A stretch of DNA of 20,000 nucleotides, from NCBI GenBank assembly GCA_012295275.1, contig CM022668.1:2086070-2106069 (forward strand). Reading direction: 5' to 3'. Below, piece after piece: positions 9,662-17,779 of the stretch. The position numbers and the translations under genes were made by a program. Each line of letters opens with the position of its first letter. Within the stretch, counting starts at the first letter, position 1. The DNA is from Chrysomallon squamiferum. Taxonomy: Eukaryota; Mollusca; Gastropoda; Neomphalida; Peltospiridae. A model generated the notes under the pieces. It made no database searches. It saw nothing but the letters and a program-made list of their open reading frames with translations, and was not told where the DNA came from.

Positions 9662-10372
9662 CGTTATTTTGTTACTGCAGGGCTGGTTTGAGCTGAAAAG
9701 ATTTTTCTTCACTTTTAACCAGACATCATAACCGGTCAGTCACAGGCAGGTTGAAAGAGAAGAAAAGAATTTTCCTGCAATAATGAAGCAGTCACACACA
9801 GGTTAAACGTGGTATTCACAAATTACACAACACTACTCAGCTGTTGTGACTTTTTTCTCTAACCAAGAATTAGAAATGAAAAATGTCAAAGTAAAAGATC
9901 AACAAGAATAACCAAGTGATTGAGCAGTTCACACAGAACAAATACTGGCAGGGTTTGTGCTTTCATCGCATCATAGCCACAAAACATGAATAAACATGAA
10001 GTTAACAAATGAATATTCATGGATGGCTGAATTAATTAACAGGAAAAGATCTGCATAAATGAATGCATAAGTAAGAGTGTGATTAGAAGGAAGGAATAAA
10101 GAGGAGATAGATGAATAAATGAGTTAAAGAGTAAAAAAATGAACAAAAGAATAAAACTGATAAATGAATGAAACAAAGAATGAAGTAACAGAATAGTAAA
10201 AAGAAATAACTGTGAATTAAAAAAAAAAAAACAAAAAACAAAACAAATATTCGTTCAGTAAGTTATATGTAAGTTTGATATGTGCAGTTGGAAATGTATA
10301 TAAAGTGATGTCATATACACAAACAGAAAACTGACAATAAATAACAATGAAGAAATAAACAATTGCTATGAT
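9662..10372. other. AT-rich spacer with GAAT/AATGA cryptic repeats
   Basis: The interval 10060-10210 is purine-biased, with repeated GAATAAA and AATGAA words, ending in an A-rich block (10219-10250). The remainder is unique-looking but shows no gene signal. Confidence 0.6.
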
Positions 10373-10591
10373 TCAACAGAATGCTCTGTTGATTAGCAGC
10401 AAGAAATATTTTTTATGAACCTTCCCACAGACAGGCATAAACCACAAAACGCTGATAAACAGTTCATGAGGTTTTTGGCCGGAATGGGAAATTGTCCAAC
10501 TTGGAGCAATAAAGAAGAATGAGAAAAGTGCATCTGACAATACAGGTTCATGTATGATCAAATACACACAATCTGTGAAAATAATAAACAA
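10373..10591 (-). other. Higher-complexity segment, unidentified open frame
   Basis: This short stretch has less repetitive and more GC-balanced sequence than its surroundings and carries a 72-codon - strand frame starting with Met, with a hydrophobic Phe-rich stretch and a single His/Pro/Gly-rich middle. The + strand over the same bases also reads largely open with one interruption. Neither translation was recognised. It could be a decayed fragment of an old mobile element or pseudogene, or a chance frame; no terminal repeats or flanking duplications were found by eye. Confidence 0.2.
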
Positions 10592-10599
10592 ATAAATGT

Positions 10600-10835
10600 T
10601 GAAAAATAATAAAGATGATATGTTAAAAATAATGTAGTTATATAATAATGATGATCATGATGAGATTATGTTGAAACTGATAATTAAGAAGATTATCTAT
10701 GAAGACACATGATGATAATAAGATTATGATAAAGATGACAAGATGTTTATCAAGATACATGAATGACAATAATGAGATTATGATAAAGATGAAAATTAAG
10801 ATGATTATCTATGAAGATACATGATGATGATAGAC
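10600..10835. repeat. GATAATGA-type tract with a ~35-bp duplication
   Basis: The phrase AATTAAGA(A/T)GATTATCTATG followed by AAGA(C/T)ACATGATGAT occurs at about 10682 and again at about 10795, roughly 113 bp apart, with GATTATGATAAAGATGA also present in two copies between them. The array is embedded in a GAT-rich background. Confidence 0.8.
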
Positions 10836-11238
10836 AACACTGACATCTGACAGACGGTTTAAGAGCTGACCTGGTCAGTAATAGCAAGATTTAATAGTAT
10901 TCTGATGACCACTGTTTTAAAGTGACCACCACTTTAATCAGATTACTGGAAATCTCCAATGAAAACCTAACTGACAAAAAGAAACATTTCACAAGCTGCA
11001 GAACACTGTGACATTCTCTGTGTTGTTGTATCCTACTACTGAAACATCTGGCAACATAATTAATCATGCAGATCCATTACCAAGTACTGCATTCACATCT
11101 TAACAATCATTAAACACAGCTAGCTAGCCAAAATGTATATTCAAACTCACTCTGTGAAAGAATCAGACATATATAATATAGCAGACAGACTGACAGATAG
11201 ATAAATGAGAAAAAGCCAGTGGGAGAGAGATATAGTTT

Positions 11239-11242
<4 letters not shown>
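10836..11242. other. Unique sequence, no gene seen
   Basis: Relatively complex DNA with no long open frame in any frame and no recognisable RNA gene; tRNA-type B-box words (GGTTCGA) are absent. TGACAGACGG and TAGCTAGC words are the only local features noted. Confidence 0.5.
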
Positions 11243-11301
<59 letters not shown>

Positions 11302-11329
11302 CAGAGAGAAAGCTAGAGATAAAATGAAT

Positions 11330-11370
<41 letters not shown>

Positions 11371-11380
11371 AAAGAGAGAA
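11243..11380. repeat. (TG)n and (GA)n microsatellite pair
   Basis: A pure TG block at 11243-11299 is followed by 30 bp of unique sequence and then a GA block (about 11332-11364) with AAAG-rich degeneration after it. A 60-codon open frame across both is an artefact. Confidence 0.95.
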
Positions 11381-11659
11381 TTAGAGACAGGAAAAAAGTG
11401 ATATAAAGAAAAGATGTATTAAACACCCAAACATGAGACACACCTGTCAAACAACACACTTAATCTATTCTAAAAATAGACATTTAAAATCATTCTACTG
11501 CAAGTGCACAGACTACAAGTAACAGTCTGGTATACATAATTAAACACTAATTACACACACATGAAATACCTGTCTATTATTCATTGTCTAGATTGGCCTG
11601 GTACTGTTAATTACTTTAATTCATGACTATGCATATCACAGTACAAGCACCCCCTCACT

Positions 11660-11661
11660 CA

Positions 11662-11715
<54 letters not shown>

Positions 11716-11860
11716 TTGATATACATGCATGCTTATATACTATTCACACATACACAAGACACACAGTCATACATGCATGCATACAATAGACACATATACA
11801 TACTATTAATGTGTGTGTGGTTGTATGCATGCATATATATGTATACAAATATACACATGT
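11660..11860. repeat. (CA)n followed by ATACATGCATGC-type tract
   Basis: Pure CA to about 11709, then alternating purine-pyrimidine sequence with several CATGCATGC palindromes (near 11725, 11772 and 11826). The whole stretch is nearly strictly alternating purine/pyrimidine. Confidence 0.92.
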
Positions 11861-12460
11861 CTATAAAGAATTGTCTTTAAACATATTTAAGAATAAAAAA
11901 GTATCTGTGAATACAAATGTTTTCTATATAAACAATGGCCTGTAAGTACAGATACTAATATAAAAACAACAACTGGTTTAAGCAGACATCTGTAAAGACC
12001 TGCCTATGATAACAGATATCTACAAAACAAATTTTATAAAAACTACAATCACAGCCACATGCTTAAGACTATTTGTCTGTAAAGAACAAACTATAACTGA
12101 CTTTATGGTGCAGTAAAACTGTGCAGAGAATGGAAATCAACGTAAAACAAGGTTTATGTTCAGTTGTATAAGAAAATTCATAAACGTACCTGAGTAGGCG
12201 AGGTCTGTCTGTGAGAGAGAGTAGGACAAAGACTTGTTTGAACTACACAACCCTGAAACACACAGTGACATACAACAAATACCCTACTTCCCCTCATCTA
12301 TAGCCCATTTCACAATTACATGCGAACCCGAAACTCAGTCTTTCGTGATGTTTTGGACAAACAGCTCATTTGTATTTGTTCCTTGACCTACTGAGTGCAG
12401 GTAAACAAAAAGTAGAAGTTTTTTATATACCAACAACACATTTCTCTTCACCTGTGTAAA
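11861..12460. other. AT-rich unique sequence, no firm gene
   Basis: No open frame of note. A strong - strand splice-donor-like word and nearby acceptor at about 12188-12215 are listed separately. Confidence 0.55.
12190..12208 (-). other. Candidate microexon (19 nt, or 15 nt to 12204)
   Basis: Read on the - strand, a pyrimidine-rich run ending CTCTCTCTCACAG is followed by 19 nt (ACAGACCTCGCCTACTCAG) and then GTACGTTT, a near-ideal 5' splice site after CAG. Using the next AG gives a 15-nt exon encoding T-S-P-T-Q with no frame shift. The exon is CpG-containing in a CpG-poor neighbourhood. The signals are right for a microexon, but no flanking exons are known, so it could be chance. Confidence 0.15.
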
Positions 12461-12462
12461 TA

Positions 12463-12540
12463 TATATATATATATCTATTATTCATGAGTAAATAGTAAA
12501 AAAAAAAAAAAAATATATATATATAAATATATGCATAAAA
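12463..12540. repeat. (TA)n blocks flanking poly-A
   Basis: A TA run near 12462-12476, poly-A of about 15 bp near 12499-12513 and a second TA run to about 12525. Confidence 0.9.
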
Positions 12541-12639
12541 GAATTATTATTAGAAAAAAAAGAAGAAAAAAGGTATAGTACAAATAAAGAATAAATATTT
12601 AAACGATCAGAAAGCATTTAAAGTTATCAATTGTTTTAT

Positions 12640-12800
12640 TGTTTTAATACCATTGTTATTATATAGTTATTTCAGTGTTATATATTGTTATATTGTATTA
12701 TTGTTATTGTACTGTTATAATAATGCTATTGTTGTTACTATATAGATATTTTATTAATACTATTATGATACTGTTGTATCAATGTTTACTGTATTCTTCT
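12640..12800. repeat. TTAT/TGTTAT cryptic repeat
   Basis: Degenerate TTGTTATT and TATTATTG words over about 160 bp, with no fixed unit. It precedes the candidate 3' splice site at 12833. Confidence 0.7.
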
Positions 12801-12833
12801 GTTATTACTTATTACTGTGTTATTTCTGTACAG

Positions 12834-12911
12834 GTTGTACCCAGGATACTGGGAGAGAATCTATTAGATTTTCACACTGAAACAGACTATAGTGTAGTGT
12901 CTGCTGTTTAA
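12834..12911 (+). CDS. Candidate terminal exon, unknown protein
   Basis: The sequence TTATTTCTGTACAG ends at 12833 and is preceded by a T-rich tract, giving a plausible 3' splice site. It is followed in phase 0 by 25 sense codons and TAA: V-V-P-R-I-L-G-E-N-L-L-D-F-H-T-E-T-D-Y-S, then V-V-S-A-V. The peptide is not low-complexity, unlike nearly every other open frame here. No AATAAA is seen close downstream, and no upstream coding exon was identified. It was not recognised as any family, and chance is the leading alternative. Confidence 0.15.
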   Translation, partial: VVPRILGENLLDFHTETDYSVVSAV

Positions 12912-13078
12912 ATAATTCACCACTGGTCAGTGACAAAGCACTGGGGGGGGTGGACTGACAAAGGATGGGTGATTACCATAGTGATCTTATTATCAGCATA
13001 TTGGTCAAGCTGAGGAGAAAAATCTTATCTGAGCAGATGAAAGGAAAATCTGACAACTCCACAGACAGGGGTCCTGTT
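12912..13078. other. Unique spacer containing an 8-G run
   Basis: Holds a run of eight G (12943-12950) and complex sequence up to the pyrimidine tract. No gene is called; a 61-codon frame from 12965 ends inside the pyrimidine repeat. Confidence 0.55.
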
Positions 13079-13140
13079 TTTCCTTTTCTTTTCTTTTCTT
13101 TTCTTTCTTTCTTTCTTTCTTTCTTTCTTTTTTTTTTTTT
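13079..13140. repeat. (CTTTT)n-(CTTT)n-poly-T pyrimidine tract
   Basis: Pentamer CTTTT units change to CTTT tetramers and end in poly-T. No AG follows within splice-site distance, so it is not read as a polypyrimidine tract of an acceptor. Confidence 0.95.
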
Positions 13141-13448
13141 TGTACTGTAAAGGATGATGGAAAATTTTCTGTTATTAAAATATCAGAAACTATAGTTTTA
13201 TTGCTAACATAATGCTGTTTTTTTTGTGTGTTTTTGTATATGTGTCTGTGTGTCTGTGTTTTTTTTCTATTCTAACTGAAGTTCTGTGTCTATAGTTTAT
13301 TGTTTGTTTATTGGAAAGGTGTATGTTTAATATCCTTTGTTACTAATATTTGTGTGGCAGTGGATTATTTTTCTAATTCTATAATACCATGAACAACATT
13401 TGTTTTAAAGTATTCAGTATCATATTAAAATTTCTGAATTTACTAAAA

Positions 13449-13740
13449 ATGGCATCATAGATATTGATATGTCATTACAGTAATAATGATATCACACAGA
13501 ATGTTATGTTTATGATATAATTATGACCTCATATAAATTGGTAGTAGTATAATGACATCATAGATAATTTATTGTTATAAAAATAATGATATCATAGATA
13601 TTGTTCATTTGTAAAGTGATGTTGATGTCATAAATATCGTTATGTTCCTACAGAAATGGTGACATCACAGATATTATTTTTCATAATAATGACATTATAG
13701 ATATTACTAATGCAGTGATTATGACATCACAGTTATTTTT
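13449..13740 (+). repeat. Degenerate ~35-bp array with a TGAYATCA-AGATATT core
   Basis: About nine copies of a core like AATGACATCATAGATATT occur near 13450, 13487, 13523, 13552, 13585, 13622, 13657, 13687 and 13718, spaced 29-37 bp. The variable central word reads GGCATCA, TGATATCA, TGACCTCA, TGACATCA, TGATGTCA or TGACATTA. The sequence between cores is AT-rich and poorly conserved. Confidence 0.85.
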
Positions 13741-14109
13741 CTGTTAGTTATGTTTTGTCCCTTATACAAACTCCTCCATTAAACTTCAAAACATATCTGT
13801 TTCAAAATGTCAGCGTTTTTCCTTATAGCAGACATGTTGAAACTGTTCTCCTAATGAAATCTGACAGAGAGATTTACTCAACTAGATCACCTTGAAAGTT
13901 AACTTCTGTTAAAGTTCAAAAGGTAACAGTTTACCTCAGTGTGAGTCAGGTGAAAGAAAACATGACCCACCCAGAATAATTAGTTCTGCTCTCAGGTAAC
14001 AGAAACTGTCTCTGTTTTTGACAAGTGAAAATGAATTTGTGAGACGCTCGTCACAAAGACGTCTCTTTCCACCAGCTTACATTCCTGACAGTTCTTCTCT
14101 CTATCACAG
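13741..14109. other. Unique sequence upstream of candidate exons
   Basis: Moderately complex sequence with a few CpGs near 14045-14062 and CAGGT words near 13949 and 13994. It ends in a pyrimidine-rich stretch TTCTTCTCTCTATCACAG that would serve as a 3' splice site at 14109. Confidence 0.45.
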
Positions 14110-14150
14110 TGCATGAACAGACAGAAGGATGAATGGATGACTGGACACAG
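14110..14150 (+). CDS. Candidate 41-nt internal exon, unknown protein
   Basis: It is bounded by TTCTCTCTATCACAG on the 5' side and by ACACAG|GTAGCA on the 3' side, both good splice signals. Only one frame is open (C-M-N-R-Q-K-D-E-W-M-T-G-H plus two bases); the other two contain TGA. The open frame continues without interruption into the candidate exon at 14312 across a 161-bp GT-AG intron. The exon itself is partly made of GGATGAATGGATGA words, so repeat origin is possible. Not recognised. Confidence 0.15.
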
Positions 14151-14157
14151 GTAGCAC

Positions 14158-14265
14158 ATACACACACAAACACACACATACACATATATACATACATACA
14201 AACATATACATACACACAAAAATATGCATATAATGATACATACATACATACGTACAGACAGACAT
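14158..14265. repeat. Cryptically simple CA/ACAT tract inside the candidate intron
   Basis: CACA, ACATAC and ATACAT words with several impurities. It accounts for the open frames on both strands in 13992-14393. Confidence 0.9.
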
Positions 14266-14311
14266 TCTTACAAGTAATATTGAAAACATTTCTATTTTAC
14301 ATTTGTTTCAG

Positions 14312-14393
14312 ATGGATGGACAAACAGACACATGTAATATATGCTGGTTGTGCTTCAGAAAGAAAACGTACTCAACTTAATAACCTAAAATAA
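14312..14393 (+). CDS. Candidate terminal exon, unknown protein
   Basis: The 3' splice site is CTATTTTACATTTGTTTCAG ending at 14311. In the phase left by the exon at 14110-14150, it reads R-W-M-D-K-Q-T-H-V-I-Y-A-G-C-A-S-E-R-K-R then T-Q-L-N-N-L-K and TAA. The basic C-terminal segment is not low-complexity. A nearby polyadenylation signal is not obvious; ATTAAA lies about 240 bp downstream. It was not recognised, and it is supported only by splice-like signals and phase continuity with the preceding segment. Confidence 0.15.
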
Positions 14394-16146
14394 TGTATGT
14401 CAGTGTAAGTTGTTAATTCTTTGTCTCTTCAAACCTGGTCAACTTCAGGTGTTTTTTTTTTTTTATGTTGTACTTTTAAACAAACAATCACTGATAAATT
14501 ATGTACATTTAGCAGAAATAAGTAAGTATATAAAATCATTTATATGTTTAATCATTTGTGTATAGGTAAACACTTATATTTTTTTGTCATGAATGCAAGA
14601 TAACATTTGAAATGTGTAACTGAACATTTGTTAATTAAACTGATTAACTGATTTTACTGATATTAAAAAAGAAAAAAAAAATTATAGACAACAAGAAACA
14701 AATATTGTATATCACTGTAACAGTGCTTGTAATAATAAGAATCAAAGAAGTAAACTGATTAAAATATTTTCACCATCTCTCTGTCTCTCGCCCCCTCCCA
14801 GAGACTCAGTCTTTTAAATTCATTTGGTCAAGACTATCTGACAGTTTTGATTGTTACATACATAATTAATATACATAGATGTAATTTATAATAATCAAAC
14901 ATTATATCATCATTTTTTTTTATTATTATTATTTGAGTGCTCCTAATTATCACTAACCATTTTTTTTCACAAGATTAACTAAAACACAGAGCAGTGATTC
15001 TGGTTGTGTCACCTCTGTAATAACTGAGTTGATGAAAAAAAAAACTGACTGACTTACATTTATAATATATAAATGTTTATAACTACTATATATAATAGTA
15101 TTCGAAATGTGATGTTGAAAAACAGAAGCTTGAAAACCACTAATTTAAATAAATGTCAGGGTTTGCTAAGTATATTCAGCAACTAATAGAAGAAAAAAAA
15201 TGTTTAATAAAATATAAAAAAATGTGATAGACTTTAATAATATTCTGCTTTAAGAATGAATCAATTATCAGAGAGAAAAAGACAAAACAGTTTATTACAA
15301 TTATTGTCATAAACTTTATGTGTAACTGATACTGTCCTTTCATCTGTATATATTAGTGTTATCAATGATTTTTTATTTTCTTTCTGTTGACAATTTACAA
15401 ATTATTATAATTATTATGTTAAAATATCATTTTTTTTCTATTACATTCAAAAAAAAATAATAATTAAATTCCTGTTTCATTTTATTAATTCTAAACTTAG
15501 ACATTTTTTATCTGCTATAAATATTAAACATTTAGTTTGACAGGTTTGTCTCTAACACTTAAGATTTTTGTCTTATCTATTTACAATAATTATAACATTC
15601 AAATTTAAATTTAAAAAAAAAAAAAAAGCCAAGGACTTCATTAAGTATGCTACACTTGTAAGGAATTTTCTTGTGTGCAACAAAAACTGTAAATAGTTGA
15701 AAGTAGAAAATATGACAAAGAAAAAATTATAAAAATTGTTACCAATGAAACAATGGTGGTATAAAACTTCTGACATTTTTTAATGTTAATAAAAAAAAAA
15801 TTAAGTTAAACATTTAAAAAACATGCATATCAAATGAGAAAAAAGACAAGCATATTAAATAATTAAATTTAAACTGTTTTGACATAACACATACTTTAGT
15901 TCTGATTACAAAAAAAATGCCTCAGCAATGACTCTGCATATTTAAGTTTCACAGAAACATAAAACAAAAATAGTCTATGTTAAAAGATAAAACAGTGAAT
16001 GGGCAATGCAGCTGTGCACTGAACATTGTTAACAAACACTCATTATTAAGTGAAAGCTATTCTCTGTAAATAAAACAAGTTTACTTTCAAATACAAAATA
16101 AATATGACTGTCTATGCATGTGATGCATGTTTTTGTATATATTATA
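14394..16146. other. Plain AT-rich sequence with few repeats, no gene seen
   Basis: Contains only scattered short poly-A/T runs (near 14450, 14917, 15426, 15612) and no long microsatellite. CAGGT words, frequent to the left, are nearly absent. Short - strand frames (such as 15573-15776) are Phe/Leu/Asn-rich translations of AT-rich DNA and are not called. CpG is almost absent. Confidence 0.6.
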
Positions 16147-16235
16147 TATGTATGTGTGTGTGTGTGTATGTAAGAATATTTTATGTGTGTGTGTGTCTGT
16201 GTATTTAACTGTTTTTGTATTTGTGTGTTTGTGTG
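16147..16235. repeat. Interrupted TG/TATG tract
   Basis: TGTGTG blocks separated by TATGTAAGAATATT and TCTGTGTATT. It produces Cys-Val and Thr-His frames on both strands that are not called. Confidence 0.9.
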
Positions 16236-16283
16236 TATCAGTTTTGTCAGGAATCTTTTTTCTACATTTTCCTGTTTTCCCAG

Positions 16284-16363
16284 ATGAAACTGAAAACAGT
16301 CGCTCTTCATTCAAACTGTTCTCTCACACAATAAATTTTGTGATAAATGAAACAGTTTACTGA
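16284..16363 (+). CDS. Candidate terminal exon, unknown protein
   Basis: A very pyrimidine-rich run followed by CTGTTTTCCCAG at 16272-16283 makes the strongest acceptor look-alike in the window. With an incoming phase that supplies one base, 26 codons follow: (x)-E-T-E-N-S-R-S-S-F-K-L-F-S-H-T-I-N-F-V then I-N-E-T-V-Y and TGA. AATAAA occurs inside it (16330-16335) and again at 16418-16423, 55 bp past the stop. A chance frame is possible: no upstream exon is seen, and in another frame an ATG immediately after the acceptor gives only 16 codons. Confidence 0.15.
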
Positions 16364-16417
16364 ATCACTACTTTAGAACTTTATTTTCATGACATTGTTT
16401 AACTCATGTCAGTGTGA

Positions 16418-16423
16418 AATAAA
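16418..16423 (+). terminator. Possible AATAAA polyadenylation signal
   Basis: An isolated AATAAA lies 55 bp after the stop of the candidate exon at 16284-16363. AATAAA is common by chance in DNA this AT-rich. Confidence 0.15.
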
Positions 16424-16594
16424 AGATGTGATATCCCACACCCCACAATAGTCTCTAGATATCAGACATACAATAGACCTTTGTAGTACTGAATGGCAAA
16501 CTGAACTCTATACTTAGTCAACAAAGAAGAATGTAAAGAACATAATTATTTTCTAAGTTTCATTTGCACAAAAACAAATATTACCATTGAATTC

Positions 16595-16622
16595 AATAAT
16601 AATAATAATTATTATTATTATT
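16595..16622. repeat. 28-bp perfect palindrome, (AAT)n meeting (ATT)n
   Basis: An AAT block (16595-16608) meets its exact reverse complement (16609-16622) with no spacer, giving a loop-free palindrome centred at 16608/16609. It could extrude as a cruciform or arise by inverted duplication of a triplet repeat. Confidence 0.95.
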
Positions 16623-16962
16623 ATAAACAATAAACCATAATGACAACAATAACAGTAATAATAACAACTATGACAAATAAATATATTCATGTTTTGAAAT
16701 GCTATACATTTTAATCTATTATTAATATAGTGGAAATTACTTACAACATTATTTTTTTGCTTTTATTTTTAGATTTAGAATGATACTAATTACATTTAAT
16801 AAATAAAAATATAAACATTTAATGGATTTCTTACTGATTTACTTAACTTACTTCTAACCCATGGCGATGTTCAAAGTCGGCTTCTTTTGAAAAAAAAAAA
16901 ATAAATTTAAAAAATGGAAAAGTATCATTTACAAATGTCGGTAGATTTTGTCGCCATATTTT

Positions 16963-16977
16963 CCAATGATCACGTGA
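16963..16977 (+). promoter_or_regulatory. CCAAT box adjoining TCACGTGA E-box
   Basis: CCAAT at 16963-16967 is followed two bases later by the palindrome TCACGTGA (16970-16977), in the sequence CCAATGATCACGTGAC. CCAAT is the NF-Y site, and TCACGTGA is the preferred core of MiT/TFE and USF bHLH-ZIP factors. The side-by-side arrangement lies inside the CpG-rich island and about 110 bp upstream of a TATA-like element. Confidence 0.5.
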
Positions 16978-17076
16978 CAAAGTTTTGCGATCTGTCAGCA
17001 GAGTTCGGTTATTTCCGTCAAATGATATTTATTAATAAATAACTGGTGGGGAAAACAAAATATTTTTTTCCTATTT

Positions 17077-17082
17077 TATAAG
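17077..17082 (+). promoter_or_regulatory. TATA-like element (TATAAG)
   Basis: CTATTTTATAAGGAG lies about 34 bp upstream of an initiator-like TCATTC (A at 17111), close to the usual TATA-to-start distance. TATAAG words are frequent in AT-rich DNA, so its position in the CpG-rich island is the main support. Confidence 0.25.
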
Positions 17083-17297
17083 GAGTTAATACAAATCGGC
17101 TTCCGACGTCATTCACGTAACAGACGCACACTTTGTGTCTGCGATCGAGTACACAGAAACGTCTGCCTCTTACCAGCTGCACTGTTTTACAGTTGTGATT
17201 TTAGACTGACAATAAACAGTTTACAAACCAAACAGGGTAGCGAGAATCGAGAAATAATCGTATACAAACATAGGAATGAAATTTTTGTTAAATAATT

Positions 17298-17423
17298 ATG
17301 GCACGAGTCTGCATAAATTATTTTGCCAAAGACGATGATTTATTAGAAAAAGAATATGGTGGATATATAATATATATGCTTTTCTTATATTGCATCGCCT
17401 TATTTCGCCTCCACAAAACCTAA
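17298..17423 (+). CDS. Small ORF, 41 codons, unknown
   Basis: ATG at 17298 has A at -3 and G at +4, a good eukaryotic start context. The frame begins M-A-R-V-C-I-N-Y-F-A-K-D-D-D-L-L-E-K-E-Y, then G-G and a hydrophobic stretch Y-I-I-Y-M-L-F-L-Y-C-I-A-L-F, and ends R-L-H-K-T and TAA. Charged N-terminus plus one hydrophobic segment suggests a small membrane peptide if it is translated. It lies about 190 bp downstream of the putative start site in the CpG-rich island. Alternatives are a first coding exon whose donor lies inside the frame, an upstream ORF, or chance. Not recognised as a known family. Confidence 0.25.
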   Translation: MARVCINYFAKDDDLLEKEYGGYIIYMLFLYCIALFRLHKT

Positions 17424-17585
17424 TTTCTCCCAAATGGATGGGTATACAGATGAAGTCGTGGTTTCTTTTTTTACTTTTTTCCTATTAATTTTATTTTCAA
17501 GGTTTGCGTTTTACTTCGTGATAAAGGGAGATCACTCTCACAATAGCGCGAATACTTCGAATTAAAGATTTACCAAAATGTCAGA

Positions 17586-17593
17586 TGACGTCA
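17586..17593. promoter_or_regulatory. Perfect CRE palindrome TGACGTCA
   Basis: The consensus CREB/ATF site occurs once here, followed by CGC. It begins eight bases after an ATG whose frame runs into (AAT)n. A partial GACGTCAT lies at 17105-17112. Confidence 0.45.
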
Positions 17594-17617
17594 CGCATAT
17601 TATGATATCATTACAAT

Positions 17618-17620
<3 letters not shown>

Positions 17621-17679
<59 letters not shown>

Positions 17680-17680
17680 C
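17621..17680. repeat. (AAT)n microsatellite
   Basis: About 18 pure AAT units immediately downstream of the CRE. The 142-codon frame starting at 17578 is mostly poly-Asn and poly-Val from this and the next repeat and is not called. Confidence 0.97.
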
Positions 17681-17779
17681 AAAATAAAAAGAAAGCGCAA
17701 ACTATTTACCACAGGCCATTTCCGTCCATCAAAAACTTCGACGATTTTCCCTCTTCTATCCCGAACACTGAACCTGTAA

